The position numbers were made by a program, and so were the translations under genes. A stretch of 64,000 nt of DNA from Salinilacihabitans rarus. GTDB taxonomy: Archaea > Halobacteriota > Halobacteria > Halobacteriales > Natrialbaceae. Position 1 is the first letter of the stretch. Each line of letters opens with the position of its first letter. The stretch covers positions 1,984,001 to 2,048,000 of the forward strand of contig NZ_CP100762.1 in assembly GCF_024296665.1 (NCBI RefSeq), in the 5' to 3' direction. A model generated the notes under the pieces. The model was not told the origin of the DNA and did no database searches. It saw only the letters and a list, made by a program, of their open reading frames with translations. Shown here in pieces: positions 11,001-19,696 of the stretch.

Positions 11001-11156
11001 GAAGGAGATCAAAGACGCCGTTCAACGGCAGATGAAAATCGAGTGCCGTGGACGGGAATCGACTCGGCGGTGCGGGCACACCTCAATCAACGTACCGGTG
11101 TCAGACCCCCAACCGGGACCCAATCTGCCGGATAGCGATACTACCGACTCGAACCC

Positions 11157-11888
11157 TCAGTCCCACTCGATCCACTCCTGTTCCCAGCCGGCACGGGACT
11201 GCGAGCGGGCGATCGCGTGCTCGACGTCCTCGCGGGCGGTCCGGTTGCGCTCGACCGCGCCCGTCTGTTCGCCGTCGACGAGCAGCGGGTCGAACGAGAC
11301 CGCCCCGAACGCCTCGGTCGAGCCGTCCGCCGAGACGGCTTCGAGGCGCTGGCGGTGGGCGCCCTTCGGGTACACCAGCCGTCCGCCGTCGGCCAGTTGG
11401 TCGAGAAGCGCCTGCGGCGGGGCGACCGCGGCCGCCTCGACGAGGATGCGGTCGAACGGGGCGTACTCCGGTAGCCCCCGGGCGCCGTCGCGACAGTCCA
11501 CGAGGACGCCGCCGTAGCCGGCCCGTTCGAGGTTGGCTCGCGCCTCGTAGACGACCGGGCGGGCGATGTCGACCGCGTGGACGTTCGCCTCGCCGACGAG
11601 TTCCGCGAGGACGGCGGCGGTGTAGCCGACGCCGGCGCCGACGACGAGCGTCGAGTGTCCCTCGCGCGCGGAGAGCGCCTCCAGCAGGCGCGCGACGGTG
11701 GACGGCGAGAGGACGCGCGTCCCGAGACACTCGTGGTCGCGGTCGGCGTAGGCGACCCGCTCGTCCTCGACGAACTCGTGACGGGGGACGGCGCCCATCG
11801 CGTCGGCGAGGGCGCCGTCGGCGAGGACGGCCTTGGACTCGTGGGTCAGCCCGTCGACCATGTCCTCGCGCAGTACCGCGAGGTCCAT
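11157..11888 (-). CDS. Protein-L-isoaspartate O-methyltransferase-like protein (paralogue 2)
   Basis: 243 residues from the ATG at 11888 (MDLAVLREDMVDGL). The SAM-binding loop VVGAGVGYTAAVLAELVG at about 84-101 and the upstream VPRHEFV at about 34-40 place it in the PIMT fold. Compared with the neighbouring pcm it has VGAGVG in place of IGTGCG and lacks the canonical substrate-region sequence, so it may act on another protein or RNA. In haloarchaea the two genes commonly occur as a pair. It is 237 bases downstream of pcm on the same strand. Confidence 0.8.
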   Translation of the reverse strand: MDLAVLREDMVDGLTHESKAVLADGALADAMGAVPRHEFVEDERVAYADRDHECLGTRVLSPSTVARLLEALSAREGHSTLVVGAGVGYTAAVLAELVGEANVHAVDIARPVVYEARANLERAGYGGVLVDCRDGARGLPEYAPFDRILVEAAAVAPPQALLDQLADGGRLVYPKGAHRQRLEAVSADGSTEAFGAVSFDPLLVDGEQTGAVERNRTAREDVEHAIARSQSRAGWEQEWIEWD

Positions 11889-12125
11889 ACGCCCGGTATC
11901 GCCCCGTCGGTAATCAATGGCCCGCTTGCGCATCCGCCGACGGCGACGCCGCTGTCGCGACCGGCCGGCGTCGGCCGGCCACTCGCGGTACCGGTCCCGT
12001 ACGCGCACCCGTCAGTCGTCGCGATCGGCGCGCAGCAACAGCAGGGGCTCGGTGTCGAGATTCGAGTCGAGAGCGGCCGTGCCCGCTGGAGAGAGGGGCG
12101 GACCAAAACGGTGGGAGAACGGCCA

Positions 12126-12785
12126 TCAGCCGCGCAGCGGGACGAACCGGACCGCGCCGTGGTCCTCGCGGTCGAGCGACCCGTCCTCGCGCTTGTACGC
12201 GAAGACGAGCGTCTGTCGGGCGCTCCCGATGGGCGCGAGGAGGCGGCCGCCGGTGCGGACCTGCTCGACGACGGGGTCGGGGAACGACGGCGCCGCGCAG
12301 GTCACGTAGGCGGCGTCGAAGGGGGCCCGCTCGGGCCAGCCCTCGCGGCCGTCGCCGGTGCGGACGGAGACGCCCCCGTAGCCGAGGTCGGCGAGGGTCT
12401 CCCGGGCGCGCTCCGCGAGGTCGGCGCCGTACTCGACGCTGTAGACGTTCCCGTCGCCGACGAGTGCGGCGGTGACCGCGGCGTGGTAGCCACAGCCGGT
12501 GCCGATCTCGAGGACCTCGTCGCCGGGTTCGAGGTCGAGCAGGTCCGCCATGATGGCGACCATGTGCGGGGCGCTGATCGTCTGGCCGTCGCCGATCGGC
12601 AGCGGCCGGTCCTCGTAGGCGGCGGTCCGACGACCCGGCGGGACGAACTCGTGGCGGGGGACGGCCGCGAGCGCGCGGCGGACGCGGTCGCTCGCGTCGG
12701 TCTGCCGGGCGACGGCGTCGGCCATCCGCTCGCGGGCCGACGCGAACTCGTCCGCGTCGTCCGGGCCCGTCGGATCGTCGGTCAC
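12126..12785 (-). CDS. pcm: Protein-L-isoaspartate O-methyltransferase
   Basis: Repairs isoaspartyl residues by SAM-dependent methylation. The 219-residue product shows the family order: VPRHEFVPP at about 42-50, PIGDGQTISAPHMVA at about 64-78, and SAM motif I EIGTGCGYHAAV at about 95-106. The start is a GTG at 12785, one base after the stop of the zinc-ribbon gene, so translation is probably coupled. An N-terminal acidic extension precedes the fold. Confidence 0.93.
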   Translation of the reverse strand: MTDDPTGPDDADEFASARERMADAVARQTDASDRVRRALAAVPRHEFVPPGRRTAAYEDRPLPIGDGQTISAPHMVAIMADLLDLEPGDEVLEIGTGCGYHAAVTAALVGDGNVYSVEYGADLAERARETLADLGYGGVSVRTGDGREGWPERAPFDAAYVTCAAPSFPDPVVEQVRTGGRLLAPIGSARQTLVFAYKREDGSLDREDHGAVRFVPLRG

Positions 12786-12786
12786 G

Positions 12787-13440
12787 TTACCACGCCGACC
12801 AGGCCGACGTCGTCTGGTCGAAGGCGTAGACGCGCTTGGCGTCTTTCGCGAGGACGGTGTCGCCCTCGTGTTCGTATCGGTCGCGGCGGTAGCCCGTCGC
12901 GTCCCCCCGGACGACGAAGGCGTCGACCTCGAACTCGTCGTCGCCGAACTCCTCGACGGCCCCGACCGCGAACTCGTAGTCGCCGGGGACGTAGACGGTG
13001 ACGCTCCGGCTGTCGTCGCGGCGGCCGTCCTTCGGGTGGATCGTCACGTCGACGGCGACGTTGTCGACCTCGCGGGTCCAGACGGTCCGGACCTCGTCGG
13101 CGGGGGCCTCCTCGACGCGGCGGTCGTCGCCGACCTCGACGCTCGTCACGCGGACGGTCGCCAGCACCTCCTCGGTTTCGAGGAGGAACTCGTCGCCGAC
13201 GGCGACGGTCTCGTCTTCGGGGGTCGTGACGTTCGCCGTGAACGATTCGCCCTCCTGGGAGACGACCACGTCGAGGGTCACTTCGCGCTCGCGTTCGGGC
13301 TGGATCTTGTGGACGTGCCCGCACTCGCCACAGCGGACGGTGAGGGCCCCGCCGCCCGGCGAGAGCACCTCGTGGACCGTCTCGAGCTCCGGCGAGCACG
13401 AGGGGCAGGTCGTCGGGATCCGGTCCTGAGTGTCGCTCAT
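12787..13440 (-). CDS. HVO_0476-type zinc-ribbon protein
   Basis: 217 residues from the ATG at 13440. The N terminus has a zinc ribbon (C12xxC15...C37xxC40) and is followed by an acidic all-beta region with repeated VTVD/VTIHPKDGR strands. The family is conserved in haloarchaea and known by its Haloferax locus name; its role is unknown. It is the first gene of a likely two-gene unit with pcm (one-base gap). A much longer upstream reading frame exists but is antisense-like arginine-rich sequence. Confidence 0.82.
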   Translation of the reverse strand: MSDTQDRIPTTCPSCSPELETVHEVLSPGGGALTVRCGECGHVHKIQPEREREVTLDVVVSQEGESFTANVTTPEDETVAVGDEFLLETEEVLATVRVTSVEVGDDRRVEEAPADEVRTVWTREVDNVAVDVTIHPKDGRRDDSRSVTVYVPGDYEFAVGAVEEFGDDEFEVDAFVVRGDATGYRRDRYEHEGDTVLAKDAKRVYAFDQTTSAWSAW

Positions 13441-13520
13441 GGAACGGCGTACACGCCGCGGCCGTAAAAGGCGATTGGACGGCGTCTCGGGGGGACGGGC
13501 GCGGAGAGCGACGTCGTTCG

Positions 13521-14468
13521 CTAGTTTCGCGGAAGTTCGACTTCCTCCCCGTCCGCGTACACCGTCGGCTCCCGCACGATCCCGTCGAGGTGGATCGGCG
13601 CCTCGGTGTCGCCGCCGATGCCCGCGTCGTCGCCGATGGCGACGTGGATCGTCCCGCCGGCCTTCTCGTCGAGCAGGACCGAGCCCACGAGTTCGGTGAC
13701 CGCGACGTTCGTCCCGACGCCGAGTTCCGCGAGGTTGTACGCGGCGTCGCCGACCTCCTCGGCGGCGGCCGCGACCTGCTCGCGGACCTCGTCGTCCGCG
13801 ATGTCGGTGACGAGGCCGTCCTCGACGGTGAACTCGACCGTCTGCCCGTCGTCGAGGAGGCCGTAGGGCATCATCGTCCCGTCGACGACGACCGTGCCGT
13901 CGGCGGACGCGGGGCTGACGAACACCTCGCCGGCGGGGAGGTTCGAGAACGTACCGGGGTCGGTCACGTCGCCGGTGTCGTCGAGCCACTCGCGGTCGCC
14001 GGGGCGGAAGGTGACGTCCGTCCCGCGGTCGGTCTCGACGCGGACCTCCGCGGCGCCGGCGACCTGCTCGATGGTACGCTCGCACGCCTCGCGGATGCGG
14101 TCGTAGTCGGCGTCCAGCCCCGTGGTGAACACCTCCTCGGTGATCCCCGGGAGGGTGGCGCCGCGGGCGCCCGCCTCGGTCGCCCGCGAGCGCGCCCGGG
14201 TGTGGCTCAGGCTCTTGGTCGTCGGCGCGAGGAACGCGTCGGCCTCGCGGAGGGCGGCCGCGACCGGCGCCGGTGGCTCGGCCCCGTGCTGTTCGCCCGG
14301 CGGGTAGCGAACGATCGTCGCGTCGTCGGTGATCCCGCTGGCTACCTCGTAGAGCGCCTCGCCGATCGCTTCGCGCTCGTCGTCGGTGACGATCGCACAG
14401 GACTCGTCGGGCTGGAGGTCGAGACACTGTCGGAGGGCCGTCTCGGCCGGCGGACGAAGGTCGGACAT
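13521..14468 (-). CDS. M29-like aminopeptidase
   Basis: 315 residues. The C-terminal part AELGVGTN-x-xVT...KAGGTIHVAIGDDAGIGGDTEAPIHLDGIV carries conserved Glu/His residues of the thermophilic M29 aminopeptidase fold, though it is shorter than the roughly 400-residue classical enzymes. The N-terminal half (CAIVTDDEREAIGEALYEVA) fits the same fold. It is annotated in many haloarchaea as leucyl aminopeptidase. Metal ligands cannot all be assigned by eye, so a related non-peptidase function is possible. It stands alone 80 bases before the zinc-ribbon gene. Confidence 0.7.
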   Translation of the reverse strand: MSDLRPPAETALRQCLDLQPDESCAIVTDDEREAIGEALYEVASGITDDATIVRYPPGEQHGAEPPAPVAAALREADAFLAPTTKSLSHTRARSRATEAGARGATLPGITEEVFTTGLDADYDRIREACERTIEQVAGAAEVRVETDRGTDVTFRPGDREWLDDTGDVTDPGTFSNLPAGEVFVSPASADGTVVVDGTMMPYGLLDDGQTVEFTVEDGLVTDIADDEVREQVAAAAEEVGDAAYNLAELGVGTNVAVTELVGSVLLDEKAGGTIHVAIGDDAGIGGDTEAPIHLDGIVREPTVYADGEEVELPRN

Positions 14469-14525
14469 ATCTGGGCGTGCGCGGGGCGGGCGGTTATGCC
14501 TTCTGGGATGCGGTGCGACTCGCGG

Positions 14526-15260
14526 TCACTCCTCGTCGCCGCCCCGCAGCATCCGCCGGAGGGAGTCGTGGCCGCGGCTTCGGGACCCGCCCTTCGAGAG
14601 GCGGATGCCCTCGAACGTCTCCGCGTCGGCCGGCGGCCGGCCGGTCGCGTCGATGTGGTCCATGTGGTAGGCGAGGCGGTTCGCCGGCGCGAGCGCGAGC
14701 GTCAGGCCGAGAAACGACGCCGCGACGGCCGCCGTCGAGAGGCCGAGGGCGCCGGCGGCGACGCCGGCGACGAAGTAGACGAAGGCGTCGATCACGAGCA
14801 GGACGGTGACCGTGACGAGCGCGTCGTTGACGGCGGTGACCTCGGCGTTGTGCTCGATCCACTCGCCGTAGCTTCGCAGGAGCGTCTCCGCGAACGCCTC
14901 GTCCGCGAGCGCCGCCTCCAGCGCGGTCCGGTCGACGCCGCCCCGGAGGTTCGAGGCGGTGTAGGTGACGCCGGCGATGGCCGTCGACACCAGCAACAGG
15001 AGCGCGCCGACGCCGGTGTGGACGTTGACGAACGCCGCGACGTCCAGCCCCGCCTGCCCGACGATCGAGAGGGCGGTGACGAACACCCCGATGATAAGCA
15101 GGTTCGCCTTCAGGAGTTCGATCGCCTTGCTGTCGATCTCGCGGAGGCGCTGGACCTGGTACTCGAAGGTGGCCTTCGCCTCCGCCAGCGCGAGGGTCGT
15201 GGCCGCGTCGAGGTCGGCGTCGGCCGCGGGTTCGGGATCGACGTCCGGGTCGAGCGACAC
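14526..15260 (-). CDS. Four-helix membrane protein of unknown function
   Basis: 244 residues. A charged N-terminal helix (ALAEAKATFEYQVQRLREIDSKAIELLKAN, residues about 24-53) leads into two closely spaced membrane helices (LLIIGVFVTALSIVG; VGALLLLVSTAIAGVTYTA). A cytoplasmic acidic segment follows, then a second helix pair (ALVTVTVLLVIDAFVYFVAG; GLSTAAVAASFLGLTLAL) and a basic tail. The layout of amphipathic helix plus two TM hairpins recalls SLATT/Pycsar-type effector membrane proteins, but no cyclic-nucleotide cyclase or nuclease gene lies nearby. Similar unassigned proteins occur widely in haloarchaea. Confidence 0.7.
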   Translation of the reverse strand: MSLDPDVDPEPAADADLDAATTLALAEAKATFEYQVQRLREIDSKAIELLKANLLIIGVFVTALSIVGQAGLDVAAFVNVHTGVGALLLLVSTAIAGVTYTASNLRGGVDRTALEAALADEAFAETLLRSYGEWIEHNAEVTAVNDALVTVTVLLVIDAFVYFVAGVAAGALGLSTAAVAASFLGLTLALAPANRLAYHMDHIDATGRPPADAETFEGIRLSKGGSRSRGHDSLRRMLRGGDEE

Positions 15261-15310
15261 GGGCGGTCGGTGCGGAGACCAGCCCTATCAACGTGGCGGT
15301 CCCGGCGACC

Positions 15311-16516
15311 TCAGGCCTCTCGTTCGAGGACCTCGACGCCGACGAGCGGTTCGCCCGTCAGCGCGCGGACGTAGGCCCCGCCGGCGATCGAGACGTGCGA
15401 GAAGTCCTCGGCGTCGAGGTCGTAGAGGTCGACCGCCCGCGAGGTGTCGCCGCCGCCGACGACCGAGAAGCAGTCCGTCTCGGCGATGGCCCGCAGGACC
15501 TCGACGGTGCCGTGGGCGAAGCGCTCGTCCTCGAAGACGCCGAGCGCACCCTTGACGAAGGCCGCCTCGGAGTCGCGGACGAGGTCGGCGTAGGCGTCGG
15601 CGGTCTCGGAGCCGACGTCGAGGTAGGAGGTGTCCTTCGCGAGACCCTCGACGGGGGCCTCGGCGCGCTCGCCGTCGTCGCCCTCGTAGGCGAGGTCGGT
15701 CGCGAGGTGGAGGCGGTCGCCGTACTCGTCGAGGATGCGCTCGATGGTGTCGGCGTGGTCGTCCCACTGGTGGTCGAAGAACTCGGTGCCGTCGACGTCG
15801 TAGCCGACGTCGTGGCCCGCGGCCCGCAGGAACAGTTCGCCGACGATGCCGCCGAGACAGAACCGGTCGACGGTGTCGTCGACGCGCTCGATGACCGGGA
15901 TGAGGTCCTCGGCTTTGGTCCCGCCGAGCACCATCGTGACGGGGCCGTCGAACTCGCGGGTCTGGATCGCGGAGTTGGCGGTGTACTCGGCCTCCATCAC
16001 CCGGCCCGCGTAGGCGTCCATGACGACCGGGAAGCCGACCAGCGAGGCGTGCGAGCGGTGGGCCGCCGAGTAGGCGTCGTTGACGTAGGCGTCGAACTCG
16101 GGGGCGAGCGTTCGGACGAACTCCGTCTCGGCCTTCACTTCGGGGTCCTCCTCGGGGAGTTCCTCGTCGCACATCCGTGCGTTCTCGAGGACGAGCACGT
16201 CGCCGCCCTCGAGGTCGCGGATCGCCGCGAGCGCCTCCTCGCCGAAGGTGTCGGCGACGAAGCCGACCTCGCGGTCGAGGTGGTCCGCGAGGACGTCGGC
16301 GTGCTGTTCGAGCGAGACGAACGAGTCGCGGCCGGGCCGGCCCTGGTGGGCGAGGACGGCGACGGCGTGGTCGTCGGCGAGCAGTTCGCGCAGGGTCTCG
16401 GCGTGGCGGCTGAACCGGCGGTTGTCCTGTACGGTGCCGTCCTCGACGGGGGAGTTCAGGTCACAGCGAACCAGCAGCCGCTGTCCGGGCTCGAGGTCGT
16501 CGATCGTCTGGAACAT
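15311..16516 (-). CDS. pgk: Phosphoglycerate kinase
   Basis: Converts 1,3-bisphosphoglycerate and ADP to 3-phosphoglycerate and ATP. 401 residues, family length. The substrate-binding RCDLNSPVEDG is at about 18-28, AVLAHQGRPGRDSF follows, and the C-terminal FSVVGGGDTSRAVD nucleotide-binding loop and HVSIAGGAYVRALTG are clear. It starts 49 bases after the gapI stop, so gapI-pgk is a glycolytic operon. Confidence 0.97.
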   Translation of the reverse strand: MFQTIDDLEPGQRLLVRCDLNSPVEDGTVQDNRRFSRHAETLRELLADDHAVAVLAHQGRPGRDSFVSLEQHADVLADHLDREVGFVADTFGEEALAAIRDLEGGDVLVLENARMCDEELPEEDPEVKAETEFVRTLAPEFDAYVNDAYSAAHRSHASLVGFPVVMDAYAGRVMEAEYTANSAIQTREFDGPVTMVLGGTKAEDLIPVIERVDDTVDRFCLGGIVGELFLRAAGHDVGYDVDGTEFFDHQWDDHADTIERILDEYGDRLHLATDLAYEGDDGERAEAPVEGLAKDTSYLDVGSETADAYADLVRDSEAAFVKGALGVFEDERFAHGTVEVLRAIAETDCFSVVGGGDTSRAVDLYDLDAEDFSHVSIAGGAYVRALTGEPLVGVEVLEREA

Positions 16517-16565
16517 AGGTGTACGGGGGCGGCGAGAGCGCTTAAAAGGGGTGGATCGGTCCGAT

Positions 16566-17630
16566 CTACCGGGCCGCGGCCTCGGCGTCCTCGGTCTGGG
16601 CGACGACGTGCGTCGCGAGGTCGAGCATCCGGTTCGAGAAGCCGTACTCGTTGTCGTACCACGTCAGCACCTTCACGAGGCCGCCTTCGAGGACCATCGT
16701 CGACTCGAGGTCGACGTACGAGGAGAACGGCATGCCGACGACGTCCCGGGAGACGATCTCCTCGTCGGTGTAGCCGAGCACGCCGGCGAGTTCGCCGTCG
16801 GCGGCCTCGCGGACGGCGTCGGCGACGTCGTCCTCGGTGACGTCGGCTTCGAGGTCGACGGTGAGGTCGGTGATCGAGCCGTTCGGGACGGGGACGCGCA
16901 TCGCCATCCCGTCGAGTTTACCCTCGAGCTGGGGCAGGACCTCGGTGGTGGCGATGGCGGCGCCGGTCGTCGTCGGGATGATGTTCTCGGCGGCGGCGCG
17001 CCCGCGGCGGCGCTTGCTCAGCGGGCCGTCGATCAGGTTCTGCGTGCCGGTGTAGGCGTGGACCGTCGTGAGCAGGCCCGACTCGATGCCGAACTCCTCT
17101 TCGAGGACCTTCACGACCGGCGCGACGGAGTTCGTCGTACAGGAGGCGTTCGAGACGACGTCCTCGCCGTCGTACTCGTCGTGGTTGACGCCGTAGACGA
17201 TCGTCAGGACCTCCTTCTCGCCTTTCGGCGGCGCCGAGATGAGGACCTTGTCCGCGCCCGCGTCGAGGTGCTGGGCCGCGTCGTCGTACGTGCGGAACAG
17301 CCCGGTCGCCTCGAAGGCGACGTCGACGTCGAGGTCGTCCCACGGGAGCTGCGAGGGGTCGCGTTCGTTGATGAGTTGGATCTCCTGCTCGCCGACCCGG
17401 AGGGTGTCGCCGTCGCGCTCGACGTTTTCGAGGCGCCCGTGGACCGAGTCGTACCGGAGCAGGTACTCCATGTCGTCGTCGTCCATCACGTCGTTGATGC
17501 CGACGATTTCGACCCCGTCGTAGTCGAGCGACGCGCGCAGGACGTTGCGGCCGATCCGCCCGAAGCCGTTGAGGCCGATGCGTACGGTATCCCCCGCCGG
17601 ACTGCCACCTTCGTATGAATGTTCACTCAT
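16566..17630 (-). CDS. gapI: Type I (bacterial-type) glyceraldehyde-3-phosphate dehydrogenase
   Basis: NAD(P)-dependent phosphorylating enzyme of the bacterial class. Rossmann [11 protein letters not shown] lies at about 19-29, the catalytic SNASCTTN at about 155-162, and the [13 protein letters not shown] and [12 protein letters not shown] signatures follow. 354 residues with a short haloarchaeal N-terminal extension. In Haloferax the type I enzyme serves glycolysis, while type II serves gluconeogenesis; here the type II gene is the next gene, divergent. A TATA box 25-30 bases upstream implies a leaderless mRNA whose start overlaps a TrmB-like site. Confidence 0.97.
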   Translation of the reverse strand: MSEHSYEGGSPAGDTVRIGLNGFGRIGRNVLRASLDYDGVEIVGINDVMDDDDMEYLLRYDSVHGRLENVERDGDTLRVGEQEIQLINERDPSQLPWDDLDVDVAFEATGLFRTYDDAAQHLDAGADKVLISAPPKGEKEVLTIVYGVNHDEYDGEDVVSNASCTTNSVAPVVKVLEEEFGIESGLLTTVHAYTGTQNLIDGPLSKRRRGRAAAENIIPTTTGAAIATTEVLPQLEGKLDGMAMRVPVPNGSITDLTVDLEADVTEDDVADAVREAADGELAGVLGYTDEEIVSRDVVGMPFSSYVDLESTMVLEGGLVKVLTWYDNEYGFSNRMLDLATHVVAQTEDAEAAAR

Positions 17631-17639
17631 ATTCGAGTA
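17624..17639 (-). promoter_or_regulatory. TrmB-like operator over the gapI start codon
   Basis: On the minus strand the sequence reads TACT-CGAATAT-GAGTG, one base from the published Halobacterium TrmB consensus TACT-N(7-8)-GAGTA. It covers the gapI start codon, which is also the predicted transcription start, so a bound regulator would be expected to block initiation (inference). Confidence 0.55.
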
Positions 17640-17654
17640 ATTGGTCGCCCAGCG

Positions 17655-17660
17655 TTAAAT
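17655..17660 (-). promoter_or_regulatory. TATA box of gapI-pgk
   Basis: Minus-strand ATTTAA preceded by a purine-rich GGAAAAACGC stretch, 25-30 bases before the gapI ATG, giving a leaderless transcript. Confidence 0.55.
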
Positions 17661-17835
17661 GCGTTTTTCCACGCGGCCAGACATACCAGTGTCGTCGCTC
17701 GTCGCGGCGACTCGCCGCGCGGCGGCCGCGAGAAACCCGTCGTGCGGAGTCGCACTCGTATCCAGTTTCGTATGTGTCTAATTCCGCACGTGTGTACACT
17801 ATACCACACCTACGTGGGGCGGTTTGGTCGCCGAT

Positions 17836-17851
17836 TACTCAATTTCGAGTT
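17836..17851 (+). promoter_or_regulatory. TrmB-like operator and TATA box of gapII
   Basis: TACT-CAATTTC-GAGTT at 17836-17851 matches the TrmB consensus except for the last base. It touches the BRE side of a TTAAAAT TATA box at 17850-17856. The predicted start of transcription is about 17880, giving a leader with a GGAGGTG ribosome-binding site at 17895-17901, seven bases before the gapII ATG. Just upstream is an eight-base palindrome GTGTACAC at 17792-17799. Placement next to the BRE is where TrmB acts as activator of gluconeogenic genes in Halobacterium. Confidence 0.55.
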
Positions 17852-17908
17852 AAAATCTATCAGCTGGGACGAAACAATTATGGGCGCGGCCGGTGGAGGT
17901 GGATCCGT

Positions 17909-18976
17909 ATGCTCCGGGTCGGAATCAACGGGTACGGAACCATCGGCAAACGCGTCGCGGACGCGGTTCGAGCGCAACCTGACATGGAGGTCCGCGGCGT
18001 CGCCAAGGTGAGCCCGGACTACGTCGCCGTCGGAGCGGCGGAGGCCGGCTACCCGCTGTACGCCGTCGACGGCGAGCGGATCGATGGGTTCCGGGAGATC
18101 GGCGTCGCCGTCGCCGGCACCGTCGACGAACTGGTCGCCGACAGCGACGTCGTGATCGACGCAACGCCTTCCGGGGTCGGCGCCGAGAACCGCCCGCTGT
18201 ACGAGCGCCACGACACTCCCGCGCTGTTCCAGGGCGGCGAGGACGCCACCGTCGCCGAGGTGAGCTTCAACTCCCGGGCGAACTTCGAGGAGGCCGCCGA
18301 CGCCGAGTACGTCCGCGTCGTCTCCTGTAACACGACGGGGCTCTCGCGGCTGGTCGCCCCCCTCTACGAGACCTACGGCATCGAGAAGGTCCGTGCGACG
18401 CTCGTCCGCCGCGGCGGCGACCCGACCCAGACCGGCCGCGGCCCGATCAACGACGCCGTCCCGGACCCCGTCTCCGTCCCCTCCCACCACGGCCCGGACG
18501 TCCGGACGATCTTCCCCGACCTCTCGATCGACACCGTCGGCCTGAAGGTCCCCACGACGATGATGCACGTCCACTCGATCAACGTCACGCTCGCGGAGGA
18601 ACCCGACGACGAGGCGGCGGTCCGGGACCTCCTCGCCGACGAGGACCGCATCGTCACCGTGCCGGGCTACGCCGGCATCGACGGCGCCGGCACGCTCAAG
18701 GACTTCGCCGCCGACGCCGGCCGCCCGCGCGGGGACATCTGGGAGAACTGCATCTGGGAGGAGTCGGTCACCCTCCAGGGACGGGACCTCTACTGTATGC
18801 AGGCCATCCACCAGGAGTCAGACGTCGTCCCCGAGAACGTCGACGCCCTGCGGGCGCTGACGGGCAGCCTCGACGGTCCCGAGAGTCGAGCGCTCACGAA
18901 CGAGAGCCTCGGCATCGGCTTCGGCCGTCTCGAGGACCGCCCCCGCCGGACCGTCGACCGCACCGCCGCCGACTGA
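17909..18976 (+). CDS. gapII: Type II (archaeal) glyceraldehyde-3-phosphate dehydrogenase
   Basis: Archaeal-class phosphorylating GAPDH, 355 residues. It has the Rossmann loop [17 protein letters not shown] at residues 4-20, the catalytic cysteine in [12 protein letters not shown] near residue 140, and [14 protein letters not shown] near 215. It is unrelated in sequence to the neighbouring gapI. I chose the ATG at 17909 because the family starts [13 protein letters not shown] and a strong GGAGGTG lies seven bases upstream; longer open frame upstream is promoter. Likely gluconeogenic, by analogy with Haloferax volcanii. Confidence 0.97.
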   Translation: MLRVGINGYGTIGKRVADAVRAQPDMEVRGVAKVSPDYVAVGAAEAGYPLYAVDGERIDGFREIGVAVAGTVDELVADSDVVIDATPSGVGAENRPLYERHDTPALFQGGEDATVAEVSFNSRANFEEAADAEYVRVVSCNTTGLSRLVAPLYETYGIEKVRATLVRRGGDPTQTGRGPINDAVPDPVSVPSHHGPDVRTIFPDLSIDTVGLKVPTTMMHVHSINVTLAEEPDDEAAVRDLLADEDRIVTVPGYAGIDGAGTLKDFAADAGRPRGDIWENCIWEESVTLQGRDLYCMQAIHQESDVVPENVDALRALTGSLDGPESRALTNESLGIGFGRLEDRPRRTVDRTAAD

Positions 18977-18986
18977 GAAATCTCAG
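18973..18986. repeat. Perfect inverted repeat CTGAGA-AA-TCTCAG
   Basis: Six-base perfect arms with a two-base spacer. It overlaps the gapII stop codon and lies 44-57 bases before the small heat-shock gene start. It could be a weak terminator element or an operator for hsp20; the position just upstream of a GGGAAAGGGTTTTT stretch favours the operator reading. Confidence 0.4.
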
Positions 18987-19029
18987 GACGGGGAAAGGGT
19001 TTTTGCCGTTGCCTTCCCTACCGTTGCCC

Positions 19030-19425
19030 ATGCGCCGAGACGACCGCGACGAACCCTTCGACGACTTCTTTCGCGAGATCGAGCGGATGATGAACGAGAT
19101 GATGGGCGGCGCGAACGTCGACTTCGAGTCGAACGCGGGCGTCGAGACCGGGTTCGGCGCGGACACGCACGTCGACATCCACGAGACGGACGACGAACTC
19201 CGCGTCGTCGCGGACCTGCCGGGCGTCGAGAAGGAGAACATCGACCTCGAGTGCGACGGCGAACACCTCACCATCTCCGCCCGGAGCGACCACCGGGAGT
19301 ACGACGAGCGCATCTCCCTGCCCCGCCGCGTCGACGAACACACCGCCACCGCGACCTACAACAACGGCGTCCTCGAAGTCGTCTTCGACCCGGCCGACGG
19401 CTCCTCGGACATCGACCTCGAGTAA
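19030..19425 (+). CDS. hsp20: Hsp20/alpha-crystallin small heat-shock protein
   Basis: ATP-independent chaperone, 131 residues from the ATG at 19030 (MRRDDRDEPFDDFFREIERMMNEMM). The alpha-crystallin domain runs from about residue 45 (VDIHETDDELRVVADLPGVEKENIDLE) to the YNNGVLEVVF signature near 113-122. The tail is acidic. A further in-frame start nine codons upstream lies in the promoter region and is not used here. Confidence 0.93.
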   Translation: MRRDDRDEPFDDFFREIERMMNEMMGGANVDFESNAGVETGFGADTHVDIHETDDELRVVADLPGVEKENIDLECDGEHLTISARSDHREYDERISLPRRVDEHTATATYNNGVLEVVFDPADGSSDIDLE

Positions 19426-19523
19426 CCGTCCGCCGGCGCCCGCTCTCCGACCGCTCGGGAACCCTCGACAGTCGCCGTTACTGCGCCTCCCAGAACGATA
19501 CCCGCAGCGACGAGCACGAACAT
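19356..19523 (-). CDS. Possible small single-helix membrane protein
   Basis: A minus-strand frame beginning MFVLVAAGIVLGGAVTATVE at 19523 encodes 55 residues with one hydrophobic helix at the N terminus. The first two thirds lie in intergenic space, where such a hydrophobic run is unexpected. The last third overlaps hsp20 antisense, which argues against it. No family recognised. The rest of the 19426-19696 gap shows only the SDR promoter region. Confidence 0.2.
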   Translation of the reverse strand: MFVLVAAGIVLGGAVTATVEGSRAVGERAPADGYSRSMSEEPSAGSKTTSRTPLL

Positions 19524-19696
19524 CGACACCACGGCGTCGGCGTCGTCGGCCGGTTGCTCGAGGTCGACGGTCGGTCGGACGTCGCCCCGGGTTCCGCCGC
19601 GCCCTCGTCGGCGCGGGCCGCCCACTCGGTGACCGACCACGCTCGTCCCCGTCGCTGGATTGATACGTCGACACTTCGACAAACTACTCGCTTCCC

